A DNA stretch of 64,000 bases from Orthonyx spaldingii (GCA_013397795.1 VZTJ01002478.1:373296-437295); one strand, 5' to 3'; shown: positions 25,901 through 39,000, numbered from the stretch's first letter. Numbers and translations: made by a program. Notes: generated by a model not told the origin, from the letters alone.

Positions 25901-27998
25901 GACTCGAACTTGGAAGTGCAAACTGAAGAACTGACATACTCCTAAGCTGATTAAATTGCTAACAGCCACTAAAACGTGTTTCACAGCCATGCCACTCCTG
26001 CCTGCAGCTTCATGCTTTTCTTAGACTGACTTAGGCTGCATCCATTTTAGCCGAATGAGTGAGTCAAATCAACACAGAAATGAAGGAAAGAAACAATAGT
26101 AAAAAGGAAGAAGAAGGGGATGTTTTAGATTCCTGAACTGGTTCCAGTTCGGAAAAGATCTGGTGCTGATGTAGAGCAGGGAAGCATATGGGGACAATCT
26201 ACTGAGCTTGCTTTTTGAGTAACAGCTTGCACGTACCAGCGTAGCAGTAGTATGAATTGTATGAATTGTAGTCTAGATTGTTTTAACTGTATTATGCTTA
26301 CAGCATAGCCACGATACTGGCTGCAGCAGACACATGCAGATACACTTGGGAAAAAAGATCAGATTTAAATTCAGTTCATTTTCCAAAGCTTTTTTAAAGG
26401 ACCCACTTCTTTTACTAGATAGTGACTGGAGTTGACAGCACACTCCAGGTCTACATTTACAAGGCTTAACGCACATTTATTCTTCATTTCTGTTTCCCTG
26501 AAAAAGGAAATATATTTTGCCTTTATCACTTAGCACTGTAACACTGATGTACCCAGAAAGAACCTGAATTTTCTTCTGTGAATTACTAGGTCTGCAGGCA
26601 AAGGATTTTGTTTCATTCCAAGTAAATGGTGCATGGGGTTGTATAGCACAAACAGTAACCTTGAGTGCTATTTCATATCGCAGTGAAAGTTTTCTTGAGA
26701 GTACAAGAAATCTTATAAATTATCTCCTGTATGTTGCTAATAATGGATTGCCTGCTAAGACAGGGTAAACAGAAAGGATGTAAAAACAACTCCAGTTTGA
26801 AATTCAACTAAAACATTTTATCAGAATCCCAGTTTACTTTCAGTATTAAGGATCACAGAAGGTAAAATTAACATCTGTAAACTGAAAGTTAATCTATGGA
26901 AAATTGTGGTTAAGGGGCAGGAAAACTTTATTTGCATTTTTAAATGAAGGAAACAGCACAGAATTAACAGCACATTTCAGATATTCTAGAAAGAAATACA
27001 TTTTGTTCTCATCCTGTTTTCTTAATCATATACTTTTCCCCAAATAAAGTTAATTTTATTAGTCAAGGTTTTGTCCTAAGGAATATTGCAAAAATGGTCC
27101 TGATTTTTTTTCATCTTATGTTTCTTTGTCATCTAAAGTTTCTATGGACTTTGTCTCCAACCTAAATGATTCTTATGATTTTATGTAAGTTTAACACTTT
27201 TGAAATCAGGTCCATAATAGCTGCATCCCTCTGCACTGATGGTATTTTTAAAAAACCCTTGTAGAGAGATTGTCTGAAAGGAAACTACAAATTCAGACAC
27301 TTTTCTGAGAAAAATGCTACCAATTATGTTTCTTAGTCTGTATTAGAAGTCATAGCAATATTTTTATTTGCTGCATTTTGTATACAGACATGCATATAAA
27401 TAATACCAAGATGCATGACTCAAGCTGTGCAAATGATGGATTTTTACTCTACCCCCCAAACAATGTAAAAGACCCAAAGAACCTTCAAATGATTTATTCT
27501 AACTAAGCCAAATTTTTTCTTTCAAAATTCATGATGAAGAGATGAGTTGAAAAATGGTCTTGTGTGGAAAGAAGCATCTTTTAAATTAAAAAATAATATA
27601 TGTGAGGGAAATGTTAGTTGTCTGTAATTTAGAGAAGGTGGATGGTATTTTTGAAAGTAACAGAATTGAAGGTTTTAAAAGTGAGAAAAATACATATCAG
27701 TCGGCTTTAACGAACTAAATAATTGCAAAACCCCCCCTTAACTGTTGTATGTTGCTACCAGTTGAAATGGCTTTATCAAGAATAATTCATAACAAACCAT
27801 ATGATGTTGAATTTGTTATAGAATAATGGGCTTTCTGGACTCAAACATGGTGGTGGATGCCACATATATTAAATTTATTAAAGCAGTTGATACTGTCTCA
27901 GATGAGATTCCTATAAGCAAGCTAGGACATGGTAGTTTAGATAAAACCAAGGTAAGGTAAGTGCAAAACTGTTTGGGAAAGAAGGTGTTTTCAGAAAG

Positions 27999-28042
27999 GT
28001 TAGATAGTACCTGCCTTCTAGTTAGATAGTATCTGCTCTTAG
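27999..28042. repeat. Two-copy tandem repeat, 22-bp unit
   Basis: GTTAGATAGTACCTGCCTTC at 27999 is repeated immediately at 28021 as GTTAGATAGTATCTGCTCTT. This is a simple local tandem duplication with few differences. Confidence 0.75.
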
Positions 28043-28654
28043 GAGGGATGTGGGTTACCAGATTGACTTTTTATAATCCCTTCTGGTCCAATTTTCTGCT
28101 TGTGTTGTGATGACATTTGTTATACAAACCAAACCCTATAAAGGCATATTTGAATGACTAAAGATATTCCAGTATTCTCAGGTAGCTAAAGAGAATGGAA
28201 AGTTAAATTTTCTTTCCAGCTCTAAAAGTAAATCTAGCTATAGTTAATAAGATTGTAACTTCCCTTCACCTTCCACCTGTGCTGTAATTAGGTTCACTGG
28301 CTGTTATTGCAGTGTAGATTTTTCTCTGTAAGGCTTACACTGTGAAAAGCTAGGTCAAACATCACTAAATTCAAGGGAAAAAGCAAACCAGAAGACTTAG
28401 CAGAAAATTTTATTACTTTTTCATTTCATCAAGAATTTCATCAGACATTTTTCATACGGTGTTATTTTTTTGTACTGGATTAGGAAAAGCAAAGTCATGC
28501 ATTTTATAGTATTGATTTTTAATTGAGAAAAATGTTAATTTATCTCATTCATTATTCAGCACGTATTTTTATTAATTTTATTACCTCTTTCATAGCTTTT
28601 CTTAATATTTTTTTTTTATTGATGCCATACCTTATAAATACTGAATTGCTTGCC

Positions 28655-28710
28655 TGATATATATCTATACATATAGAAAGATAGATATGGAGATATATGT
28701 ATGTATATAT
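28655..28710. repeat. TATA/GATA-rich simple sequence
   Basis: Interleaved TATA, GATA and ATGTATGT motifs without a single dominant unit. This looks like a decayed microsatellite. Confidence 0.6.
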
Positions 28711-30379
28711 CCGTCCTTGTAGACTGTAATCCTGACCATATGTCAAAACAGTAAACTATATTAAAAAAAAAGTAAAAGTAATTGCTTACTCTTAAATCTG
28801 CATAATGTCATGGCTGGCATGCTGCACCTTTTGGCTTCTGTCTCACTCTTCTCACTTGTCTGGAAAACATTAAAAAGAAATCTAGATGAGCACTGATGTT
28901 TAATTTCCCCATGCTAAGTTTCAGACTTTTACACAAAGAGGTTCAGCTGTTGAGAGTAAGAAGGAAATATTAGATTTTTGATTGTCTATTCCAAACACCA
29001 GAGGCCCAGGATTCCACTAAGTAACCTTTTGAACCTTCCTCACACAGAAAGTGTTCAAGCTTTCCCTTGTGGCTGAAATGCACTTTCCTCTACGCTTGGA
29101 GTTTATTTTCAGGGATTTAATAGAGCAGGTGCCAGACATGGGCTTGTTTTACAGATCTATTTTATTTCAAATTCATTTGTCCAATAATGGTTGAATATCT
29201 CTTCCTTTACATGAGCCTGGTGGAACTTTCTGCATACTTTCATCACCCGTTTGGTGCCTTGCGCTTCTGACTCCAAAACTGAAGTCTCACAAGCTGGTTC
29301 TAAAAGGGCCGTGTACCTAGCAGCAATGTAAACTGTAGGCTCTTACCTTTAACAATTGCTATTTTCTTTATTAATTTCTTAGCATTTTCACTTTTTTGGT
29401 TCCAAAATTTTATACAAAGGATTCTCACACTTTTTTTTATTGGTTCTAATTCCCCTCAAAACAATTAAAATATTTTTTAAATGATAGTTTTCTGTTCCAG
29501 AGATGGAGATCCAGAAAACACTTATCTGATTCTCACAAGGAATAAAATATTTAGGACACATTTTAATGTAGTACTACATGTTTTCCCAACATTTTCTAAA
29601 TAAATAAACTAATTACTTTTACAATTTTTTGTTTATTTCTTTAATGACTACTACTATTTGAAATCTCTAAATCAAACATAAGAATTAACCTTGAAAACTT
29701 TCAATCATGGAAAATATTCCTTTGTTGCTAACTTTGCGTCATTAATCAACAAAAATTGATGAGGATCTTTCAGTGTTGGCTTTTCAAAAAAGAGCATGAC
29801 TAAATCTGTGAGCAAAATGTCAGAGGCTCCTTAATGTCCTGTGAAATTGTGGAATTCCATCCTACAAACAGTTCAAATTAAAATATCTCTAAATACGTGA
29901 GTTATAATTTTACATATTATGTACTTTATATATATTTTTAATTAAAATTTTATATATAATTTAAAATCAGCCCACCTTTGTAAGTACTTTAATATTATTC
30001 CTCTGTTATTGCTCTTCAGTTAAGGAAAACACACTTCTGACTGCCAGCTGAATTGGGTAAAAAACATGTCTTGAAGTCTGTGTAATCTATCAGTGTATTT
30101 GATACTCTTAACCAACACCAGTCATATGTCTTGTGAGTGTAATATATTTAGTTTATATCACTAAAGAGTAGCACTAGTTTTTTTGAGAGGAGGAGTGGAC
30201 CTTGGAGCTGTGCATACAATCCATGCAGGAGTCTAGAATCAGAAAACAACCTCACATCTTTCTCATCAGGAAACCCTTTCTGGTTGTGAATGGTACTTGA
30301 TTCTTGCCAACAGGCACTATTGATGTTTTAGTATGTAATACACTTAGATTCTTGTATTTAAAGACACTTTGTACTTGGA

Positions 30380-30820
30380 GTAATACTTTAATTTTGTTGT
30401 CACCATTGTTGTGCAAGTTTTTCCATGTTCCAATAGCACAGCTGCTGAGTTGGCTTTCCTTGTGGCCGGTAAATTCAACGTTCTTTGTGTCCATTATCAA
30501 TGATACATTCTTCTCCCCCAGCTTTGTTAACCTTTCCCAGGTCTGCGATAACACCTGGAGGACAGAACCACCTTTAACTTATCTCAAGTTCCACCTGCAG
30601 TGGCTTAACTTTCAGTCCAAGATTCAGGTCATATTCAGGGTGGGGGACACCTCAGTGGTCCTTGGAGGTGGCAGCCAGCTCTTACCTCTGCCAGGCCTGG
30701 AGTCAGTGCCATCATGTCTCTCTGTTCTGTGCTTATCTCATGGCAAAGCCTTTCAGTGGCCTCAACAGTGTTTGAGACAGGTAGCTGTGTTAAGTCCTTA
30801 CAGTAGGCTGGGCTAAACAT
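30380..30820. other. Unclassified GC-richer block with a 170-codon open frame
   Basis: The plus-strand frame at 30304-30816 is open for 170 codons, and a 100-codon frame overlaps it on the minus strand. The translation has no domain, signal or family motif I recognise. Higher GC lowers the density of stop codons, which explains open frames on both strands. The block may be a very old repeat. I do not call a gene here. Confidence 0.3.
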
Positions 30821-32483
30821 GCGTAGGTTGTACAAATCAAATTGCTTAAGAGCAGAATTCTGAAAAGCCTGAATGAACTGCTGTTCTAAGTATGTTCTTT
30901 TACCTTAATTAAAAATTTACAAAGCCTTTGTGAGCTGTTTATGCTGTTGGTAATAGGTATACAGGGGCGTTTGTGTGAAATGAGGAAGGTTGCTGCACAC
31001 AAGCCTAATAAACAATATGAAGCACATATTCAGATGGCTTCATCTGTTCACATAGGTAATAGAGTTTGCTGTTCATGGTAGAGGGTTACAGGTATCTAAA
31101 AAGCATCTAGGAAACTGTTGTAAAACTGTGGTGCAAATATGGAAAATGAGATTTCATACGAACTGAAACTGTATTCTGCTGGATCACAAATTTCAATGGC
31201 TGTCTCTTCTTTGCTGTGAAGTGCAATGTAAGGCAAGACTATATTTTTGGAACATATAATCCTTAAAGGTTGAAAAAATTATTTTTGTACTCTTCATATA
31301 CAACGCATAAGAAGGACAACTCTTTTTAATAGAGAGCTTCAGCCCTGAGAAATTTGTTATGCATAACATAATATTGAAAAAAAAAATACTGTCTTTCCTT
31401 TGATAAAGAATTCTCTGCATATTGTTGCATTTTAACTAAGTAATTAAGTCTGTTCTGCTCTTATGAAAACTATGATATGAGTGAGAAATATTCTAAAAAA
31501 ATGAATATATGTAGTGCCAAGCATAACATGAAGAATGTTGTACTCTTACTAAAAGATGTTATGAACATAATAAATAAGCTTACTTTTATTTCTAATGATT
31601 TCCAATGTCTACTACTCTTGTTATTATGGCAAAATAGCAAAGGTTTAATTTGCTTGTAGTTCCTTTATCATTAAAATTCTGAAATTTACTTAATCACTTC
31701 TTACCCTACTAAACATTGAAGTCTGTGGAAGGTAACAGTAAATCTGTGTGATGAGTGAACCTGATTTTACTGGGATATCATAAGGCAATATTTTTTTTAT
31801 TTTTTTTTTTAATGTCACATATCTGCTTTTGCTTTCTGCTGTGGCATTTTCATTAAATTTCTTGGGTTTTAGAGCTAGTGAAGAATATAAAAAGAAGAAG
31901 ATTATGTGGTATTCAGCTGTGCAGGCTGATTGCCATTGATTTGCCATTTAGGGAAGTTCTTTCGACCTCACTGTCAAAAAATTTCATGTCCAAAAATTAA
32001 ACTTGTGCATACAATTTAATAATATAAAGCTTGCTTTGGGAGCCATATTGAAGCCTTTTGATTTTCAAGGCAGGGCATCAAATTCTCTCCCTTCCTACTG
32101 TGTACAGGAAAAAAAGGTAAATAAGGCATATTTTTCTCTGTTCCTACCAACTAGAGTTGTCTGCTTAGGAGTTGACCTTACAGTGAAAAACAGGATATAA
32201 GGGGTGGGCACTACACATGCACTGCATATTTGAGGTCTCTTAGTCATGCTAAGAAATTAGAAGTGTATCCTTACAGATGCTAAATAGTGCATGGTACTCA
32301 ATAACATCTTAAAATGAGTAATATAACTGTACCCTGGGGGAAAAAAAATAGATTCTGTACCTGAGACCTATATGCCCCTTCCACAGTGCACTTCACTGTG
32401 TGTTTTGTCTTTTTTTTATACAGACCTGTTGGGTAGTTCAAGACCAAATAAGATTCCCCCTTATCTTTATTTTTTTTTCCCTA

Positions 32484-32580
32484 AGGTGAAACAAACCCAG
32501 TTCTGTCAGCCTCTCTTTGTACACTGTGCTCCAGCCACATAGTCATCCTGGTGGTTTGCTGCTGGACTTACAGAAGGAAA
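32484..32580 (-). mobile_element. CR1 LINE internal scrap
   Basis: The stretch GGTGAAACAAACCCAGTTCT, then GTCAGCCTCTCTTTGTACAC, GTGCTCCAGCCACATAGTCA and TCCTGGTGGTTTGCTGCTGG, follows the reverse complement of the CR1 segment that normally reads 'acccagctctctcagcctttcctcata...gtgctccagccccctgatcatcttcgtggccctcctctgg'. Both ends fade quickly. It is an old, heavily mutated minus-strand fragment. Confidence 0.7.
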
Positions 32581-34509
32581 CCAAAACTCCCAGTAGAAAG
32601 CAGAAAAACAGAAAATCTGTCTGTAGGTAACACAGTAAGAAACCTTTACCATTGAACATTGGAGCAAATAGAAACACCAGTTGAGTGCCTGAATGTGTTT
32701 TATAGAAAATCTCAGAAATTTTGATAGATGTGAATTATGAGTATCTCAGTAAAATTTTGGACAAATTGACTGAATCTTATATTTTAATCTTCTTAACAGT
32801 TAAGCAGTTTTTTATGTAGAATTGATATTTTTTTCATATTTCAGATTGGAATGGACTATTTAAATAAAGCCCATTCTAAGTGATGCAAAGCACTTTGTCT
32901 TCCTTGTGGGTAAAAGGACATTATCATTCTCTGTTTGCCACATCATTTCAGTCTCTCTGAGAGGTGTAGCAGTGAAAGGAACATACAGAGAGTACAGCAA
33001 GAAGAGTGCATACAGTGTCGTCTTCACATATAGGAGATATCATGAGGAAAACTTGTGGTTATTCACAATGATATTTCTTAACATTTTGAACCCAAAAATC
33101 CATGGCATTTATCAAATGCACAGCTTTTGAAAGTCATGAGTCAGCAAGAAGTTTGTATCTGCAGTCTTGGTTCTTCTTAAGTCTAAATCAGTCCATTGTG
33201 ACAAATAGTGCTAGTAAGCTTTTATTAAAAAATTTTGGTACAATCACTACTTTTGTCTTTTAATTTATTTTCCTTTGTATTCTTTGCATACATTAATCCA
33301 TACAATTGTATTAATGGCTGTCTATCCATGAACACTCAACATATTTCAGTCAAAATTATTTCATTTATTGAAACCAAAGGATAGGGAGGGGAAGAGGTCA
33401 TGGGTTAGATTCCTGGATTGTTGCCTAATAAAGTGGCATAATTTGATCAGTTTATTGAAAGTAAAAATTAATATGGTTGATTCTGATTCATTAATTGAGC
33501 TTAGTATTTTCCACTGCAAATGGATCCAAAAAATCCACAAACAGACAACCTTCTACACAAATGGATATTGAGCTGAATGAAAAGAGGTTGTAGTCATCTA
33601 CGAGTTCGTAAGTTTAATAATCTTCTGCCTTTTATTCGTACACTTTTTATCCAATGTTAATAAGCACATAACAGCTAAAAGCAGCATTGCAAGCTGGTGT
33701 GGTTCATATTTAGCAGTAACTTAGAAAGTGATTACTATCAGAAATATTATTTCTTCTTAGATACCCACAGGAATCTAATGAATAGAAGTATCTCAGAGGA
33801 GACAGTTTAGGTCTCTTTATTGATTTTCACCTTTATCAACATTCTAATGCTTACAAGCTGAAGTAAGTCTCACATACCTCAAAGAGACTGCTCTCCACCT
33901 TCAAAGGATGATTATTTCTTATTTGAGCCTTCTATTTTTATATTATCAATCTTTTCATCTGAATGACGATCAGCATGTTGGCTTGCTTTGAATAATTTGA
34001 AAAACAGCTACTGTTAATATTAACAAAATAATCTGACTTGATCACCTTTAAGCTAACTTGAAACTTATGTTTTATATTAACTGAAATCCTAGCAGAATTG
34101 TAAGTGTTCAGATTAATCATATAAACACTGCTTTCTTTCCAACTGCATTTGAATATGCAAACTGAGCCTTTAATTTGAGACAGTAGTTTAGATTTAGAAC
34201 TGGTTTTAAAAGTCTAATATGTTTAAAAGATTCAATTTAATGATAAATAATCATCAGCTGTCATCCACACTGGTTGTGTTACATCAAATTAATACATAAG
34301 TATGTTGTGCTAATTTTAAAATATTAATTTTCTGGAAAGTTCTTTTTCAGTAATCGGGATCAGCCCCTAATCTGGACAAGAAAGATGCATTTTTTTTCTT
34401 CAGATGTTTATAGTAAGTTACCTCATAGTTCAAGAGGAATTGATGAATACTTGTGTTTATACAAATACATAGTACTTAGTAATGTAAATCTCAATGTTGG
34501 CAGGTAATT
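32581..34509. other. Unique AT-rich non-coding DNA
   Basis: No gene, RNA or transposon was recognised. Open frames at 32906-33130 and 33368-33571 are short and without recognisable features. Confidence 0.55.
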
Positions 34510-34514
34510 GTCAT

Positions 34515-35076
34515 TGTTTCACCCCAGGCAGCAGCCAAAACCCACACAGCTGCTTGCTCACTCCCCCACCAGAGGGATCAGGGAGAGAATTGAAAGGGTA
34601 AAAGCCAGACAAGTCCTAGGTTGAGATAAAGACAGTTTAACAGGGAAAGCAAAAGCCACACACACAAATAAAGCAAAACAAGAAATGAATTCATTGCTTC
34701 CTATGGCCAGGCAGGTGTTCAGCCATCTCCAGGAGAGCAGGGCCCCATCACACGCAACGTTTGCATGGGAAGACAATCACCATCACTCCAAACATCTCCC
34801 ACTTTACATCCTGACCATGATCCCATGTGGTCTGGAATATCCCTTTGGTCAGTTGGGGTCACCTGTCCCAGCTGTGTCTCCTCCCAGTCTCACATACACC
34901 CCCAGTCTTCTCATCAGCATGGCAGTACAAAAAAGCTTTGACTCTGTGGAAGCCCTGCCCAACAATAACAAAAACTTCTCCATGTTATCAACCCTGTGTT
35001 CAGCACAAATTCAGAACATAACCCTATACCAGCCACTGTGAGGGAAATTAACTCTACCCCAGCCAAAATGAGCACA
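34515..35076 (+). mobile_element. Solo LTR, passerine ERV type (copy A)
   Basis: The block begins TGTTTCACCCCAGG and ends CCAGCCAAAATGAGCACA, giving TG...CA ends. Imperfect 5-bp duplications flank it: GTCAT at 34510-34514 and GTAAT at 35077-35081. Diagnostic segments include GCTTGCTCACTCCC, GGTTGAGATAAAGACAG, TCCCTTTGGTCAG and ATGTTATCAACCCTGTG, all shared with the copy at 49289-49923. An AATAAA lies near 34666-34671, consistent with plus orientation. There is no adjoining retroviral coding sequence. The 118-codon frame at 34685-35041 lies wholly inside the LTR and is not a gene. It resembles the abundant passerine solo LTRs whose consensus begins with a TGGTTTAACCCCAG-type sequence. Confidence 0.85.
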
Positions 35077-35160
35077 GTAATGAATCTGTTATATTTTTTT
35101 TTCATAACTTTGGTCTCTTGAAGTAAATACTTTTGCTTCATTATGATTCTTGATTTTGCA

Positions 35161-35637
35161 TAGTAGAATGATAGAATCATTTCTATTGGAAGTGTCTTTT
35201 GCCACAGGCAGGGAAACCTTCCACTAGACCAGGTTGCTCAAAGTCCCATCCAACTTGGCCTTGGACACTTTCAGGGATAGGGCATCCACAACTTCCCTGG
35301 GCAACCTGTTCCAGTGCCTCATCACCCTCACAATAAAGAATTTCTTCTTGATGTCTAATCTAAACCTAATCACAGTTTAATGTTATTACCCTTTTTTCTG
35401 TCACTATATATCATTGTAAATAGTCTCTCTCCATCTTTCTTGTAGTCTCCCTTCAGGTAGTGGAAGGTTGCAGTTAGGTCACCCCAAAACCTTCTTTTCT
35501 CCAGACTGAACTATCTCAATTTTCTTTGCTTTTCCTCACAGGAGAGGTGCTCCATCTCTCTTATCATCTTGGTGGCCCTCCTGTGGACTCACTCCAACAG
35601 GTCACTGTCCTTCCTCTATTGAAGATCTGAGTGCATT
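35161..35637 (-). mobile_element. CR1 LINE, 5'-truncated 3' fragment
   Basis: It starts at the CR1 3' terminus in reverse (TAGTAGAATGATAGAATCAT). It then follows CR1 landmarks: GGTTGCTCAAAGTCCCATCC, AACTTGGCCTTGGACACTT, CAGGGATAGGGCATCCACAA, GGGCAACCTGTTCCAGTGCC, TCACCCTCACAATAAAGAAT and GTGGCCCTCCTGTGGACTC. It ends near CCAACAGGTCACTGTCCTTC. The 3' end is intact and the 5' part missing, as is usual for CR1. It lies only about 80 bases from the preceding LTR, with the two elements in opposite orientations. Confidence 0.93.
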
Positions 35638-38499
35638 TTTTTTCCATCCATAGACGAGCTGTTTTTAACAGTTCATTCCCTTTAACAGGTAGATGTCAGC
35701 CTTTGAAAGACACAGCACATCATGCACGAGGTTATGTAGAAGAGTGAGTTTTGGGACTTACTGCTTAGCAAGTTTTTTCAGAAGGAGCTAGAGATACACA
35801 TTTAAGACACACTAGCTTACAAATGTTTTAAGGTCATTAGAAGTCAAACTGCTGTCAGTGTTGCCTTGATTAACTTGAATGTGTATTAGTGATGTATGGC
35901 TGCATATAGAATAATATATATAGAATAACGTGTGTAAAGAAGTAGTACAGTACTCTCAGGTTCCATTTTAATCACCCATGCTGAACTCACAGTAACTAGA
36001 GAAAACATGCATTTCATCTCCTTGCTTAGCTGTGGTAAGAAAATGCTCTTTAAGTTCTATATTTTGCTTTAGAGGTAGAATTGCATAAAGCAAGTAAACT
36101 CCATTATCTGAAAAAGTCTTAGTAAATATATTTTTTTTTTCCTAATAGAAAAGGGTTTAAGTTCTTTGGATGCAATTTACATAATAATACAGAGACCTTT
36201 CAACAAGAAATTCGGGAAAAACATAAGAAATAACTCCTTGGCTGCAAGTATGTAGAACATTCATAAGCCAACAAATGCTAAATCAGAAGTTATTTAAAAA
36301 AAACAACAACAAACAACAAAACCAAAAACAAATAAACCAACCAAAACCCTACTGGCAGCGAGGGTTCATAAGCAGCGAACAGCATCCTGAGCAGTGCCTT
36401 CAGGTATAGCAGAAGTAAATATAGAACTGAGCCAAAGACTAACTTGTGGTTAAATACTTATTCTATGGAATATATTTAGATTGTGAATTGGATAATATGT
36501 TTCCCAGCTTGGTTTGTTTATTACTAAGACTAATATATCTTCTTTTGCATCTTAGAAATAGTTTAAAAACGTTATTCCTGAAAAAAACCCATAGGAAAAA
36601 GTAAAAAAGGAGTGAGCCATTTCATTGGAGGAAATTGAAATAAGATTGTAAAAGACACAAAAACTGGAACTTCATATATGATTTACTCATTCTTGTTAAT
36701 GGAGCTTAGAAATTATCTCGTTTTATAGTCTAGTGAGACAGCTGAGCAATATACAGAATTTCTGATATAAATATAGGAGCAAAAATGTATTTGTTTCAAA
36801 GCAAGCCTGCTGGATGGGAATAGCCATTACAGTCAACAATGAGGCAATGAATCTGTGCCTAAAGCAGCATAGTAAGGCTTTTCATAACTTTTTGTATGCA
36901 TAGTAAAGAGTAAATTTGCAGGAACATCCACAGAGATTTAAATTAATTTCAGAAAGAAAATTATTACATTAATTTGTTTTCCACAAATATAATTTTGAAT
37001 TAGTTATTCAGTATGGGTTTTCCCAGTTGCCTTTAATAAAATGATAGAGATGGGCTTATGGGGAGAATCTTAATTGTTCAGCTTTCCGTTTCTGTTTGAC
37101 TAATTTTCAAACTTAGTTATTAGTGGGAAATAGCTGAAGTAAATGAGTGTTTGTGAACTCTAATGCCTGATTCTAAGGTTTTGCTTGGTCTTATTCAAAG
37201 GGTAGTAGATATTTAAGAACACAGAATATTTTATTTTTGTTCAAAGTAACGTCTTCCGTGGAGCTCTGTTTTGGGAAGAATTTCACTGTGCATAGTGTTG
37301 CAAAGTCACGGTTTAATGTAAAGTTTATAATTCTTTTGACCTCACAAGCATAGTACGTTAATTTAAAACAGCATGTTGCAGCTTCTGTTCCTATGACTCA
37401 TTTATAAGTAATAGTGCTGAATATTTTTGCATAGTATATCTTTATGACAGTGTTTAAAATATGCAGAGCTCATGGTGGAGAAAAGAGTAAATGAAAAATT
37501 GCCAGTTGTCAAATACAAAGGAAGAATCAAGATAATTTTTAAAAGATTATTTTTCATTAGTAATTTTCACCTGAAGAACATAATTATACAGACCACTGAT
37601 AGGATAATGTCTCGTTCCTTCAACAGATTACAAGTTTTTTATTCATTTGCTTTATGAGGAAACTGTTTCTGTAAATATTAAATTTCTACAGTTGGACATA
37701 GACAGGAAAAAAGAATGGAGAACATTATGGTATCAACACAATATAACAGTATTCCTATGACTAAAAATGTCATATAGAGCTATTGCTGTAGTTCTGTCTG
37801 TGAATTGTTGTTTGTAAGTATAGAAAGAAAATTTAATTATTATATTATTCATATGATTATTCTTCCTAATGCTTCTGATTCATCATAAAAGAAGTTACAG
37901 ATAGAAGTTTATTCAAACCTGGTAAATAAGAGGATTAACAAGAAAGATTATAACAAAAGTTATAATTACAATAATTTATAAGTACTCTTTTATTTTATTC
38001 TTCTTTGCTGACATGACTATTCAGAACAGCACCGCATGCTTTCAGCTAAGCTTACAGACTTTTGTACAAAGAATATATATTTTTGCACTGTTTCTGAGAC
38101 AGACTTGAGCAGGGGATATTTTCTGGGATTTGAAACTTGCTTTTCTCCTTGCACTTCCACTAAAGAAAGAAACAAGGAAATTTTGTGGTTTGTGAGGAGT
38201 GCTTTCAAACGCATGAGAGAGTGCTAAGCGTGGCACCTCTGTTAACTTCGCAAGAACCGAGTGGCAGGGTATTCACTTGGGATGTAATCCGGGTTTGTAT
38301 TGAGTTGCACATAGTCTTTGTTGTTAATCTTTGTCAACACGAAGAAAAAAAAAAACAAAACACATAAAACCTATTTACTGGAACTAGATTACTCTTATCC
38401 GTATCATAGAGCCCACATTCCCGTTCTCAGTTTGGTTGAAACACTTACCTCAAGTTTCCTTGAGATTCAGCATAGGTGGGATTTTTCATTCAGTTTCTA
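35638..38499. other. AT-rich non-coding DNA
   Basis: No gene was recognised. An A/C-only patch (AAC/AAAC units) lies at 36295-36350 and an A-rich/AC patch at 38341-38371. Short overlapping open frames near 38017-38367 occur on both strands and are not supported as genes. Confidence 0.5.
36295..36350. repeat. A/C-only low-complexity patch
   Basis: A/C-only units (AAC, AAAC, AACC) with just two interrupting T bases across about 55 bases. Confidence 0.75.
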
Positions 38500-39000
38500 G
38501 GTGGGATTAGCTTTTTTAGCAGCGTGGTACACCAGACCTGTGGTTTCTAGCTTCAGAGGCTTGCTAGCCAAGTTTTGTTGTGTGCGGGCTCTGAAAAATG
38601 GCTCTGTCTTGGTGCCTGCTGAGGAACCCATTGGTGTAGGTATCTCATTGTGCAGCTGCAGTGCCAGCTGCGGGTTCAACCCTGGGGTGAGATTCCCAGA
38701 CAGGAGGCCGTGAACTGCTGTGACCCTTTGCACAACAGGGGCCCGGGGACCTGTGGTGCAACCAGGTGTGAAATACCAGGGGTTCCTTTGTTCGGGGCTC
38801 CATCTTAGAGGCACCAGCTCAAGTTGTCATTTTGTTATTTAGTTATTGCACCAAGATGAAATTGTTTTAAGGATCTGGATGTCTGTCTATGGGAACCTGG
38901 GGTCGAGCCCCTAAGGAAACCAGGAGAGTCAGGGGTGCAGCTGTGAAGGGACCTTGGTGGGGTGCTGTGAGTGTGACTGTCAGAGTGCATCCAGAATGGC
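38500..39000. mobile_element. GC-richer LTR-like block, unclassified
   Basis: About 500 bases are sharply richer in G and C than both flanks. They contain segments in the style of retroviral LTR R/U5 sequence, such as GGGGTTCCTTTGTTCGGGGC and GTTATTGCACCAAGATGAAA. Weakly matching ends were seen (GTGGGATTAGC near 38500, and GATCCCAT near 39016 in inverted sense), but no convincing target duplication was found, so the boundaries and strand are uncertain. A T-arm-like string, GGGTTCAACCC, sits at about 38673, but no tRNA cloverleaf forms around it. Open frames of 70 and 105 codons on opposite strands reflect base composition. An LTR or other passerine repeat is likely; a conserved unique element is less so. 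Confidence 0.4.

Larger units (their letters stand above)
21241..32483. other. Long AT-rich non-coding stretch
   Basis: No gene was recognised. Small structures inside are an A/C-only patch at 22257-22310, tandem duplications at 22898-22970 and 27999-28042, a TATA/GATA-rich patch near 28655-28710 and an almost pure A/T stretch near 29906-29968. Moderately GC-richer stretches at about 23500-24070, 24900-25460 and 30380-30820 carry open frames of up to 170 codons, but none resembles a known protein. Confidence 0.5.

Noticed and set aside
30304..30816. 170-codon plus-strand open frame as a possible gene
   Set aside because: It overlaps a 100-codon frame on the other strand and lies in a GC-richer block where stops are rarer. 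The translation shows no family motif.
38660..38690. B-box-like GGGTTCAACCC as evidence for a tRNA or tRNA-derived SINE
   Set aside because: No A box at the right distance and no acceptor or anticodon stem could be paired around it.
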